Assembly: GCF_036567905.1 (NCBI RefSeq)
Contig: NZ_DATCTO010000098.1
Location: 1-37,059 of the forward strand
Direction of reading: 5' to 3'
DNA length: 37,059 nt
DNA from: Candidatus Binatus sp.
Lineage (GTDB): Bacteria; Desulfobacterota; Binatia; Binatales; Binataceae
In this document: positions 18,666 to 26,825 of the stretch, piece by piece
How the letters are laid out: every line of letters begins with the position of its first letter
How positions within the stretch are numbered: position 1 is the stretch's first letter
Program-made: the position numbers and the translations under genes
The notes under the pieces: generated by a model
Databases searched by the model: none
Told to the model about the DNA's origin: nothing
What the model saw: only the letters and a program-made list of their open reading frames with translations

Positions 18666-18739
18666 TTATGCTTTACGCTGCGCGCGAGCCCGATCGCGAT
18701 TATCGCTTATCGCGGTCGCGCGTGGAAACCGCGAAAGAG

Positions 18740-19546
18740 TCACCTTAACTTCTTGCCCGCGCGACGCTTCTCCGCCAGCGTCCGATGTCCACCCTCGGCG
18801 ACCCATCGCATCTGCCGCGCCATGCCGTTGAGAATCTCGACCTCGCGCGCCGTCAATCCGCTGCGTCCGAGAATCTCGCGGATCGCGAACATGATATGGT
18901 CCGGATTGTCGTCGGGAATAAAACCGATCGAGACCAGCGCCTCCTCCATCCGCGCCAGCATCGGGTCGCTGATCGCCGCGGCTACGAAATGCGGTGCCCG
19001 GGCCGCGCCTGCAAAATGCGGCGTGCGGGCGGCCTCGATTTCCGCCGCCGCCGATTCATCCGCCGCCATCATCAGCTCGTACGCGACGACTGCCACCGCC
19101 TGCGCCAGGTTGAGCGACGGATATTCGGGTGCGGTCGGGATTGTGATCAACCGATTGCAGAGCTTGAGCTCGCGATTAGTCAGCCCGCGATCTTCGCGGC
19201 CGAAGACGATCGCGATTTTGTTCGAGCCGGCAAGAGCGTCGAGTTCCGCCGCCACCGCGCGCAGCGGATTCGCCCGGCTGCGATAGCCGCCACGGCGGCT
19301 GGTGGTGCCGACCGCGACCGAGCAATCCGCGATAGCGGCCGCCAGATCGGGATAGACCGTCGCGCGCGCCAGGACGTCGTCGGCATGCACCGCCAGCGCG
19401 GCCGCATCGCGACTGTTCAAGGTGCCGGGCGCGACCAGGCGAAGATCGTCGAAGCCCATGTTCTTGAGCGCTCGCGCCGCCGCGCCGATATTGCCGGCCG
19501 ATTGCGGCCTGAACAGCACGAACGCGAATTTCTCCCGCGCAGCCAT
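18740..19546 (-). CDS. SPOUT-class RNA 2'-O-methyltransferase, TrmJ-like
   Basis: A 268-residue SPOUT methyltransferase. The TrmJ/TrmH signature motifs are all visible: FRPQSAGNIGAAARALKNMG, AIVFGREDRGLTNREL and PSLNLAQAVAVVAYEL, which form the knotted SAM pocket. The roughly 100-residue C-terminal extension with helical REILGRSGLTAREVEILNGMARQMRW is like that of TrmJ, which methylates position 32 of tRNA. ATG 19546 is chosen because AAGGAG lies 4 bases upstream; the frame extends 10 codons further without support. Assignment to TrmJ rather than another SpoU member is from the extension. Confidence 0.88.
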   Translation of the reverse strand: MAAREKFAFVLFRPQSAGNIGAAARALKNMGFDDLRLVAPGTLNSRDAAALAVHADDVLARATVYPDLAAAIADCSVAVGTTSRRGGYRSRANPLRAVAAELDALAGSNKIAIVFGREDRGLTNRELKLCNRLITIPTAPEYPSLNLAQAVAVVAYELMMAADESAAAEIEAARTPHFAGAARAPHFVAAAISDPMLARMEEALVSIGFIPDDNPDHIMFAIREILGRSGLTAREVEILNGMARQMRWVAEGGHRTLAEKRRAGKKLR

Positions 19547-19691
19547 CGTCTCCTTATCCGGTTCCCGCTGCCGCAAGGGAAGACCTGGCTGCGCACCTTT
19601 AATCGGGCGAGGGAATCAGGCGCGTCCCCCGCAGCTACTACAATCAGCCCGCGAAGATCGCTAACTTGGGATTTCGGACGCAACTGCTGCG

Positions 19692-20348
19692 ATGAAAATA
19701 ATTTCCTTCGGCGACGTTCACATGGCGACCCGCAATCTGGACCGGATGGGCGAGGTGATGCGCGATTGCGACTTGATAATCCTGTCCGGCGATCTCACCA
19801 ACTTCGGCGGCATCGACGACGCGCGCAAGGTCCTCGCCGACGTCCGCCGCGCATGTCCCGCCGTGCTCGCGCTCTCGGGCAATCTCGACCGGCGCGAGGT
19901 GATCCCGTTCCTCGAACGCGACGGCGTCGCGCTGCATGGCAAGGGTCTGGTCAAGGGGGGAGTGGGGATCTTCGGATGCGGCGGCTCAAATATCACTCCG
20001 TTCGGCACGCCGACCGAGCTCAGCGAAGACGAAATCTATGCGACGCTGCGCGCCGGTTATGAGTTCGTGCGCGACGTGCGGCCGCTGCTGATGGTTTGTC
20101 ATACGCCTCCGTTCGACACCAAATGCGATCGAATCCTGAGCGGCAAGCCGGTCGGCAGCACTGCCGCGCGCCAGTTCATCGAAGAAGTGAAGCCCGAAGT
20201 TTGCATCTCGGGGCACGTTCACGAGTCCGCCGGCGCCGATCAGATCGGTCCGACCAAGATTTTCAACGCAGGCCCGTTCAAGGGCGGCGGCTACGTGGTT
20301 GTGCTCACCGGCGACGGGCGGCTTGACGCGAGGCTCGAATTTCTTTGA
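19692..20348 (+). CDS. metallophosphoesterase (calcineurin-like)
   Basis: A 218-residue protein with the dimetal phosphoesterase motifs in order: GDVH (residues 7-10), GDLTNFGG, GNLD in the place of GNHD/E, CHTPPF and SGHVHES. The Leu in GNLD replaces the usual catalytic His, as in some subfamilies acting on nucleotides or phosphodiesters. ATG 19692 has no strong ribosome-binding site. It is divergent from the TrmJ-like gene with 145 bases between. Substrate unknown. Confidence 0.87.
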   Translation: MKIISFGDVHMATRNLDRMGEVMRDCDLIILSGDLTNFGGIDDARKVLADVRRACPAVLALSGNLDRREVIPFLERDGVALHGKGLVKGGVGIFGCGGSNITPFGTPTELSEDEIYATLRAGYEFVRDVRPLLMVCHTPPFDTKCDRILSGKPVGSTAARQFIEEVKPEVCISGHVHESAGADQIGPTKIFNAGPFKGGGYVVVLTGDGRLDARLEFL

Positions 20349-20349
20349 C

Positions 20350-20481
20350 GTGCCTGCCTTGTCGCGCGTCGATCAATCGATTCGCACGTACGCCGGAAAA
20401 ATCGCCAACGCATGGCCGCTGGTGCTGCGCAACTCGATCCGGCTACTGTGGCGGTTCCGGCCCGGACGCGCCGCGAAGTAG
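20350..20481 (+). CDS. possible small basic protein (44 residues)
   Basis: A GTG-started frame one base after the metallophosphoesterase stop encodes a protein with VDQSIRTYAGKIANAWPLV and a basic end RLLWRFRPGRAAK. Tight spacing is suggestive of coupling, but there is no strong ribosome-binding site and no family is recognised. It may be chance. Confidence 0.28.
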   Translation: MPALSRVDQSIRTYAGKIANAWPLVLRNSIRLLWRFRPGRAAK

Positions 20482-20576
20482 GGCCGGAGATTGTTCGAGG
20501 GCGGAACAAAATAACGGCACAGCTCCGCAGCTCGTGGCTTTCGTGGTTTACACATTTTTGTCGAAGGGAGAATTGC

Positions 20577-21458
20577 GTGCGCATGGACGGGACCAGCGAT
20601 GTTCGGATGAGGTTTGATCACGTATCGATCGCGGTGAAGTCCATCGACCGCGCCTACGAATTCTTCGCGAAATATTTTCCAATCAAGTTGCGCAGCGCCA
20701 AATCGATCGACGAGCAGGTCAGCGGTTCGTTCTACTGGCAGGATTTCCACCTTGGCGGATTCGTCGTCGAGCTGATCGAGGACCCGCCCGGCAGGCCCGG
20801 CTTCGTCACCAAGTTCATCGACAAGCATGGCGAGGGGATGCATCATTTGTCGATCGAGACGGACAATCTGGACGCGATGGTGGCCCGGCTCAAGGCCGGC
20901 GGAGTGCGGGTCGTCGACGAGCAAAAATACGATTCAGGCTCTGCGACCGCGTTCATTTCGCCGCGCTCCGCCTTCGGCGCGCTGATCCAGTTCTGGCACA
21001 CCCCGAATTGGGGACAGGCGCATCCCAAGCCGGCGCCCGACGGCCTGGCCCACTTCGATCACGTATCGATCGCGGTCAAGGACATCAACGCAGCCTACGA
21101 TTTTTTCACCCGCTACTTTCCCGGCACGAAAATTACCCATGAGCCTCACATCAGCAATTCCTCGGGCAACTTCGCCCTTGGCCATCTCGAGGTCGCCGGC
21201 TTCAAGCTCGAATTCATCGCGAGCCCGCCGCACCAGAGCCAAAACGACTTCGTCGGCAAGTTCATCGCGCGCTACGGCGAGGGGATGCATCATATTTCGA
21301 TCGACCTCAAGGATTTCGACGCCACCTGCGAGCGGCTCAAACGCGACGGCGTCCGGGTGGTGGACGAAAAACGCAACTGGCGCGGCGAGCGCCAATACTT
21401 CATCTCACCGCAATCGGCCTTCGGCGTGCTGATCCAAATCTGGGACGGCCTTCAATAG
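20577..21458 (+). CDS. tandem double-VOC dioxygenase-like protein
   Basis: A 293-residue protein made of two clearly homologous VOC units (about 8-140 and 155-293). Each begins FDHVSIAVK, with a metal-type His, and contains GEGMHHLSIE or GEGMHHISID, giving the second His; each ends LI-Q-(F/I)W, where the third ligand, usually Glu, appears to be Gln. The arrangement resembles 4-hydroxyphenylpyruvate-dioxygenase-like or methylmalonyl-CoA-epimerase-like proteins, but function is not assignable. Start: GTG 20577 is six bases after GGGAG; ATG 20583 is the close alternative. Confidence 0.82.
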   Translation: MRMDGTSDVRMRFDHVSIAVKSIDRAYEFFAKYFPIKLRSAKSIDEQVSGSFYWQDFHLGGFVVELIEDPPGRPGFVTKFIDKHGEGMHHLSIETDNLDAMVARLKAGGVRVVDEQKYDSGSATAFISPRSAFGALIQFWHTPNWGQAHPKPAPDGLAHFDHVSIAVKDINAAYDFFTRYFPGTKITHEPHISNSSGNFALGHLEVAGFKLEFIASPPHQSQNDFVGKFIARYGEGMHHISIDLKDFDATCERLKRDGVRVVDEKRNWRGERQYFISPQSAFGVLIQIWDGLQ

Positions 21459-21500
21459 CAGGTGCGGCTGCTGCGAAAAGGCTACAATTGAGCGACTCGG

Positions 21501-22217
21501 ATGATCCTCGCCGCATTCTTCGACGCCGCCGGCACGCTGTTCGAGCCGCGCGAGCCCGTCGGACGCACTTACGCTCGCCTCGCGCGGCAATTCGGCCTCG
21601 ACGCCTCTGAGGATACCGTCACCGCCGGTTTTCGCCGCGCCTTCGGTGCGGCGCCCGGTCTGGCCTTCGGACCCGGGCATGGGCACGACGAGCTGCGACG
21701 GCTGGAGCGGGAATGGTGGCGGCGGCGCGTGAGCGAAACGTTCGCGCCGCTGGGCGCGTTCCCCGACTTCGACGCCTGCTTCGACGCGCTGTTTGCCCAC
21801 TTCGCCGATCCCGATCATTGGATTGCGGATATTGAAGCGGCGCCGATGCTGCAACGTCTAAAGAACGATGGACTCAAACTGGGCGTGATCTCGAACTTCG
21901 ATTACCGCTTGTATCGAATTCTGGACGGCCTCAAGCTGACCCGTTACTTCGATTCGATCACGATTTCCTCCGAAGCCGGCTACGCCAAGCCCCGGCGCGA
22001 GGTGTACCAGGCCGCCCTCGCGCGCGCCGGCGCGGCGGCGCACGGCGCGATGCATATCGGCGACTCGGAGCATCTCGATTTCGCGCCGGCTTCAGCCGTC
22101 GGGATGGCTGCGGTCCTGATCGATCGCGGCAACGAGCCAGCCGCGCCACGGATCGCGGCCCGCACCGCGCGAATCCGTTCGCTTGCCAGCGTCCCTGAGG
22201 TTGCGCAAGTATTCTGA
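21501..22217 (+). CDS. HAD-IA hydrolase with altered motif I (HDHD3-like)
   Basis: A 238-residue HAD protein: motif I FFDAAGTLF, motif II VISNFDYR, a Lys in GYAKPRREVY and motif IV HIGDSEHLDFAPA. In motif I the second Asp of the usual DxDGT is Ala, leaving the nucleophile D8 but not the general acid/base. Similar DAAGT/DAGGT variants occur in the HDHD3/REG-2-like branch, so it may be natural there; activity cannot be assumed. It lies 42 bases after the double-VOC gene on the same strand. Confidence 0.82.
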   Translation: MILAAFFDAAGTLFEPREPVGRTYARLARQFGLDASEDTVTAGFRRAFGAAPGLAFGPGHGHDELRRLEREWWRRRVSETFAPLGAFPDFDACFDALFAHFADPDHWIADIEAAPMLQRLKNDGLKLGVISNFDYRLYRILDGLKLTRYFDSITISSEAGYAKPRREVYQAALARAGAAAHGAMHIGDSEHLDFAPASAVGMAAVLIDRGNEPAAPRIAARTARIRSLASVPEVAQVF

Positions 22218-22222
22218 CTCGC

Positions 22223-22252
22223 TTGACGTTATCGCGCCGTTATTCTTATCTA
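22223..22252 (+). promoter_or_regulatory. possible promoter of the TPR gene
   Basis: TTGACG (22223-22228) and TATCTA (22247-22252) are 18 bases apart, 44 bases before the ATG at 22296, in a locally AT-rich gap. Confidence 0.35.
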
Positions 22253-22295
22253 AGGCCACAATTTCCCGGGGAACAGTATTTTGGGGATTAGAAAA

Positions 22296-24686
22296 ATGAA
22301 CCGTGTGCACTTTTCGCATCGCCTGATGGTGATGCTAACCGCATTTTTCGCGCTCGCCTTCACCGCCGGCATTGCCGCCGCGCAAAGCGCCGGGCAACTC
22401 GAGGGAGAGCTTTCGAGCCTCTCCGGCCAGATGTCGTCGGCCGAGTCCAACGAATCGACCGCCGACCAGGTGATCAGCCGCCTCGACAACGCCGAGGGAA
22501 GCTTCGCCAAGATCACTTCGAGCGGCAAGGTGGACAAGGGCGCGCTGATACCGCTCTACCATCAGCTCGAATCGATGCTCGATCGGATGCAATCGGTCTA
22601 TTCCAAGAAGAAGGACGATTGCATCGCGCAGATCGACAACGGCGGGCAATGCGACTACGACAAACCCGAGCAGTTGGCATTGCGCGCCGCATATCCGCTT
22701 GCATGGCTGCGGTTCACGGCTGCGACCACCCTGTTCGACGATAACGCCGAGCAAGCCAAGAAACTGCTCAACGAGGCGATCGACGGCTTCACCGCCAGCA
22801 CGCTGGCGATGCCCGATCCCAACCTGATACGCGAAAATACGCTCGGCCGCGCCTACTGCGAACGCGAGTTGGGCAAGTTCGATCATGCCGAATACGACCA
22901 CGCGATCGCCGACTTCAAGAAAATAATGGATGACGGCACCGGCACGCAGCAATACGCCGCGGCGCGCGAGGGACTCTCCACGACTTACGCCAAGATGGGC
23001 AACGCAGCGGAGGCCGCGGCGATGCTGCCGACCGGCGGCAAGAGCTCCAGCGCCGGCGAGTTCATGCTTCGGTTGCAGACCCTGTTCAGCGCCGAACGGG
23101 CCACCAGCGACCCCGCCAAGAAGGCCGCCTATCACAAGCAGATCATCGACGCGATGAAGTCCAAGGAAAACGACAAGGAAGGATGGGCGGTCGATGTGGC
23201 GGCGGCGTCGAAGTTTCCAAACAACGTAGTCGAGGAATTCGGCAACTCGAGCGATCCGTTCGAGAAATGGCTGCTCGCCGCGGTGCTGCTCTCGCGCAAG
23301 GACGAGGCCAACGCGGCCAAGTACTATGCCGAGGCGGGCGCCAGCGGGAAGTATCCCAAGGCCTACAAGTTTGCCATCGACATCTATCTGCGCGAGAAGC
23401 GCTACGACCAGGTCGAGGCGATGCTGAGCAAGATCGCATCGGGCGGCGGCGGCGACGCGCAATGGGCCGAGTACGTGAGATTCAGCCTCGCGCATAGCCG
23501 ATGGGAGCAGGGCGGCTCGAAGGACAAGGCGCTGGAAGATCAGTGGGTGAAGAACGCGCAGGACTACGTGCAGAAATATCCCAATGGCGAGCACGTCGCC
23601 GAGATGCGGGTGCAGCTTGCCGGTCTGCTGCAGCAGCAGAATAAATACGTCGAGGCCGCCCAGTTGTATTCCCAGGTCAAGGGCGACCCTGAATTCACCT
23701 TCACCGCCAAGTTCAAGGCCGCGGAGTGCTACTACGCCGAGCTCCAGGGCGCCAGCGCCAAGGATAACAAGGGGCCCAAGATCGATATCGAGTCGGTCAG
23801 AAAGCTGGCGCTCGAAAACCTCAACGAGGCAATCAAGATGGGCCCCGAAGCAGAGCGCACCACTTCCGGCGCCGGCAAGACTGCGGTCCATGAGATTCGC
23901 GGCGAAGCGGCCTACATGCTGGCTTCGATCCTCGAAGAAGACCCCGAAAAAGTTGACTACGCGCAGGTCGCGACGCTGCTTACCGGCTACGAATCGGAAT
24001 ACCCGAAACTGAGCGCGAAGTTCCAGGATGTGGCCGAATGGCGCATCACCGCGCTCGATCATCTCGGCAAGTACGACGATGTTAACACCGATGTCGCCGC
24101 AATTGTCGAACGCAGCAAGGGCAACACCGCCAAGGGCGATTTCATCAAGACACTTGGAATCGACTTCTGGAAGACCGCGCTGGAAGCCAAGGCCAGGGGC
24201 GATGAGAAGGCCTATCTGGCCAACGCGAAGTTGACCGCGACCGCGTACAAATTTTTCGCAGACATGGTGGCGGCGGGCAAAATCCCGGTCAAGAATCTGA
24301 CCGGTACGCTGTCCATTTACGGCCAAGCGCTACAAGCTACCAGCCATGAGGGAGAGGCGGAAAAGGTTTATCAGGAGGTCGTGAAGGCTGACCCCGCATC
24401 GCCCGATGCCAACGCCGGACTTGCCCGTATCGCGCAAGCCAAGAAGGACTGGAAGGACGCGGTGACGCTGTGGACCACCGTCGAGAGCACGGCGGCCGAG
24501 TCCGACATCCTGTGGTACGAGGCGAAGTACAACATCGCGATGATCTACAACGAGCAAGGCAATACCCAGGGCGCATGCAGCAAGCTGGCGCAGACGCGCG
24601 CCGAACATCCCACGCTGGGCTCGCCCGAGATGAAGGCTTCGTGGGACGCGCTGCAGCGCAAGATATGCCTCGATAACCGGCACTAG
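22296..24686 (+). CDS. periplasmic tetratricopeptide-repeat protein
   Basis: A 796-residue exported protein. Signal: basic start, hydrophobic VMLTAFFALAFTAGIAAAQ, cleavage near residue 30. The mature part is almost wholly helical and contains degenerate TPR units; the clearest are near the C-terminus (GEAEKVYQEVVKADPASPDANAGLARIAQAKKDW and NIAMIYNEQGNTQGACSKLAQ) and in the middle (AGLLQQQNKYVEAAQLYSQV). Such proteins act as scaffolds in envelope complexes. The ATG at 22296 gives the shortest signal peptide; a TTG five codons upstream is possible. It ends 7 bases before the epimerase gene, so they are probably cotranscribed. Confidence 0.82.
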   Translation: MNRVHFSHRLMVMLTAFFALAFTAGIAAAQSAGQLEGELSSLSGQMSSAESNESTADQVISRLDNAEGSFAKITSSGKVDKGALIPLYHQLESMLDRMQSVYSKKKDDCIAQIDNGGQCDYDKPEQLALRAAYPLAWLRFTAATTLFDDNAEQAKKLLNEAIDGFTASTLAMPDPNLIRENTLGRAYCERELGKFDHAEYDHAIADFKKIMDDGTGTQQYAAAREGLSTTYAKMGNAAEAAAMLPTGGKSSSAGEFMLRLQTLFSAERATSDPAKKAAYHKQIIDAMKSKENDKEGWAVDVAAASKFPNNVVEEFGNSSDPFEKWLLAAVLLSRKDEANAAKYYAEAGASGKYPKAYKFAIDIYLREKRYDQVEAMLSKIASGGGGDAQWAEYVRFSLAHSRWEQGGSKDKALEDQWVKNAQDYVQKYPNGEHVAEMRVQLAGLLQQQNKYVEAAQLYSQVKGDPEFTFTAKFKAAECYYAELQGASAKDNKGPKIDIESVRKLALENLNEAIKMGPEAERTTSGAGKTAVHEIRGEAAYMLASILEEDPEKVDYAQVATLLTGYESEYPKLSAKFQDVAEWRITALDHLGKYDDVNTDVAAIVERSKGNTAKGDFIKTLGIDFWKTALEAKARGDEKAYLANAKLTATAYKFFADMVAAGKIPVKNLTGTLSIYGQALQATSHEGEAEKVYQEVVKADPASPDANAGLARIAQAKKDWKDAVTLWTTVESTAAESDILWYEAKYNIAMIYNEQGNTQGACSKLAQTRAEHPTLGSPEMKASWDALQRKICLDNRH

Positions 24687-24693
24687 CGCGGCG

Positions 24694-25098
24694 ATGCTCA
24701 AAAAGATTCATCACGTCGGCGTCGTCGTGCCGAGTCTCGACGCGGGCTTGAGATTCTGGCGCGACACGCTGGGCCTGCATTTCACCAGCAGCGCCACGAT
24801 TGAAGAGCAGGGCGTCCGGGCCGCGTTGCTCAAAGCCGGTGAGAGCGAGATCGAGCTGCTCGAGCCGCTCGACGCCGGCAATGCCGTGGGCAAGTTCCTC
24901 GCGCGCCACGGCGGCGGCTTGCATCATGTATGCTTCGAGACCGACGACGTCGCGCGCGAGCTCGAAGCGGCGCGCGGCAAAGGAATCGCGCTAATCGATC
25001 AGAAGCCGCGCCGCGGCCTGGCGGGAATGATCTGTTTCCTGCATCCCAAGGCCACCCGCGGCGTGCTGGTTGAATACGCCCAGCCATCCGGCGAGTAG
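24694..25098 (+). CDS. mce: methylmalonyl-CoA epimerase
   Basis: A 134-residue single-VOC protein with the family signatures: IHHVGVVVPSLDAGLRFW (metal His near 7), VRAALLKAGESEIELLEPL, VGKFLARHGGGLHHVCFETDD (second His) and GVLVEYAQ (Glu ligand at the end). Length is normal. It interconverts R- and S-methylmalonyl-CoA in propionate/odd-chain and branched amino-acid breakdown, so a B12-dependent mutase is expected elsewhere in the genome. It follows the TPR gene by 7 bases and precedes the zinc-ribbon gene by 19. Confidence 0.88.
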   Translation: MLKKIHHVGVVVPSLDAGLRFWRDTLGLHFTSSATIEEQGVRAALLKAGESEIELLEPLDAGNAVGKFLARHGGGLHHVCFETDDVARELEAARGKGIALIDQKPRRGLAGMICFLHPKATRGVLVEYAQPSGE

Positions 25099-25103
25099 GG
25101 AGT

Positions 25104-25114
25104 AAAAAAAAAAA
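25104..25114 (+). repeat. run of 11 A before the FmdB-like gene
   Basis: The homopolymer lies between AGGGAG (25097-25102) and the ATG at 25118. Slippage would change the distance from ribosome-binding site to start codon without changing the protein. Confidence 0.9.
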
Positions 25115-25117
25115 GGC

Positions 25118-25366
25118 ATGCCGATTTACGAATACCGATGCACCAAGTGCGACCGCTCGTTCGAGGCGCTCGTGCGCCCCGGCGACGGCGGCGCGCAGTG
25201 CCCGCTCTGTCACGGCTCGAAGCTCAAGCGCGAGATGTCCACCTTCGCCGCGCGCGGCAGCGATGGCGGCGTCGCCGCCGCGGCCGCGGATGCGATGGCC
25301 AATTCCGGCGTTGCGAACGGTGGCGGATGCGGCGGATGCGGCGGGGGTGGATGCGGCTGCCGCTAG
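25118..25366 (+). CDS. FmdB-family zinc-ribbon protein
   Basis: An 82-residue protein opening with MPIYEYRCTKCDRSFEAL and continuing CPLCHGSKLKREMSTF: the two CxxC pairs and the PIYEY start are the FmdB/CxxC_CxxC_SSSS zinc-ribbon signature. The C-terminal half is Ala/Gly-rich and ends in a Gly-Cys cluster (GGGCGGCGGGGCGC) that could bind another metal or be disordered. Family members were named for formamidase regulation, but most have no known role. It closes the TPR-mce cluster and is convergent with the M20 gene 18 bases away. Confidence 0.85.
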   Translation: MPIYEYRCTKCDRSFEALVRPGDGGAQCPLCHGSKLKREMSTFAARGSDGGVAAAAADAMANSGVANGGGCGGCGGGGCGCR

Positions 25367-25383
25367 CTACGCGCTCGCCCGGT

Positions 25384-26550
25384 TCAGCTCTCCCTGCGCG
25401 CTTCGAATTCCTTTTTTGCCGCCGCCAGTAATTCGGGCTGTGCGAGCAAATCGTACGCGGTCATTGCCATCGCCTTCGCCACCCGAATCATCGCGTTGTA
25501 GCCGCGCTCTGAGTCGGCGCGCGCGACGAACGCGTCTTCGTGGCAATTGCCCTCGCCGTGGCGCGAGATCGCGAACGACGGATGAATCGCCGGCATCACA
25601 TGACTGACGTCGCCCATGTCGGTGCTGCCGGTGGGCGTGTCGGCCGGGGCCTCGACAGATTTTGCGCCGAGCGCCTCGCTGTGCGCGGCGTAACGATGCG
25701 CCATGCTGAGATTGTTGATCAGATTCTTGTAACCGCCTTCGACAACGTGCTCGACCCGCGTTCCGGTCGCCATCGCGGCGCCCTCGGCGCACCTGATCAC
25801 CCGCGCGCCGATTTCATTGGCGTAGCGGCTGGTCCTGGCGCGCGCTAAAAACAGGCACTCGGTGCGCTCCGGGATGATATTAACCGCGTGGCCGCCGTCG
25901 GTGATGATGCCGTGGATGCGCGAGCCGTCGCGCAGGTGCAGCCGCATCGCATCGACGCTCTGAAAGGTCTGGATCAGCGCGGCCAACGCGCTCGAGCCGT
26001 TCCATGGCGCCATCGCCGCGTGTGCGCCGCGACCGTGAAAAGTCAGCTTGAGATGATGCGTGGCGAGCGCGGGCATCGTGCAGAATTCGGCGTCGGTGGG
26101 ATGCGCCATCATGGCCGCATCGACGCCCCGCAACGCGCCGTTCTCGATCAGGATTATTTTTCCGCCGCCGCCTTCCTCGGCCGGGGCGCCGAGAAAAACG
26201 ACTCGCCCCGGCAGTTGGCTCGCGACGCTCTTCAAACCCGCGACGGCGCTGAGCGCGGCGCCGGCGATCAGGTTGTGGCCGCATGAATGACCATTGGGCA
26301 AGGCGTCGTATTCGGCGAGGATTGCGACCGCGGGACCGCGGGCGCCGAACTCGGCGCGAAACGCGGTCTTGAGTCCACCGGCTTCGCGCTCGACCTCGAG
26401 ACCCAATTCGGCGGCGGCTTTGGTCAGCAGGCCGGTGGCGAAATGCTCCTGGAACTTGAGCTCGGGATGCTCATGGATTTCGTGGCTGAGCGCGACCGCC
26501 TTGTCGCGGTAGTTATCGATCGCGCGACAGATTTCGCGGTGAGCGTCCAT
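25384..26550 (-). CDS. M20 family amidohydrolase / metallopeptidase
   Basis: A 388-residue M20 enzyme. The start HEIHEHPELKFQEHFAT is typical; metal-binding residues lie in GHSCGHNL (with its Cys), the catalytic/metal Glu in APAEEGGGGK and a later His in AHPTDAEFC and THHLKL. The order and spacing fit the carboxypeptidase-like amidohydrolases of the AbgB/AmhX group, which hydrolyse N-acyl amino acids or p-aminobenzoyl-glutamate. ATG 26550 has AGGAG eight bases upstream; the frame extends 14 codons further without support. The substrate is not known. Confidence 0.88.
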   Translation of the reverse strand: MDAHREICRAIDNYRDKAVALSHEIHEHPELKFQEHFATGLLTKAAAELGLEVEREAGGLKTAFRAEFGARGPAVAILAEYDALPNGHSCGHNLIAGAALSAVAGLKSVASQLPGRVVFLGAPAEEGGGGKIILIENGALRGVDAAMMAHPTDAEFCTMPALATHHLKLTFHGRGAHAAMAPWNGSSALAALIQTFQSVDAMRLHLRDGSRIHGIITDGGHAVNIIPERTECLFLARARTSRYANEIGARVIRCAEGAAMATGTRVEHVVEGGYKNLINNLSMAHRYAAHSEALGAKSVEAPADTPTGSTDMGDVSHVMPAIHPSFAISRHGEGNCHEDAFVARADSERGYNAMIRVAKAMAMTAYDLLAQPELLAAAKKEFEARRES

Positions 26551-26825
26551 CGGTATGCTCCTCTCGATGCTGAGTAGCATTGTGAGTAGCACCGAGCGCG
26601 CAGATTATCCAAACTCCGCCGCCGCGTACCGAATCGGCCAGGGGGGGGCGCCTGGCGCCGGCTGGATTGCGCGGCCCCCTGAAACTTCGCCTGCGCGAAT
26701 TCGTCCAAGATGTGAGAGCATCGGGAATCAACAGTCCGGAAAAACTGACCGGCTTGCCCAACGCAGGAGCAAATAGGATCATTACATACGGACGCGCGCC
26801 GCTTTGGCCGAGCGTTTGCATCGCA

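Noticed and set aside
22335..24326. 663-codon open frame on the minus strand
   Set aside because: It lies wholly antisense to the TPR gene, has no family motifs, and its Arg/Gly/Leu-rich composition is that expected from the complement of GC-rich codons.
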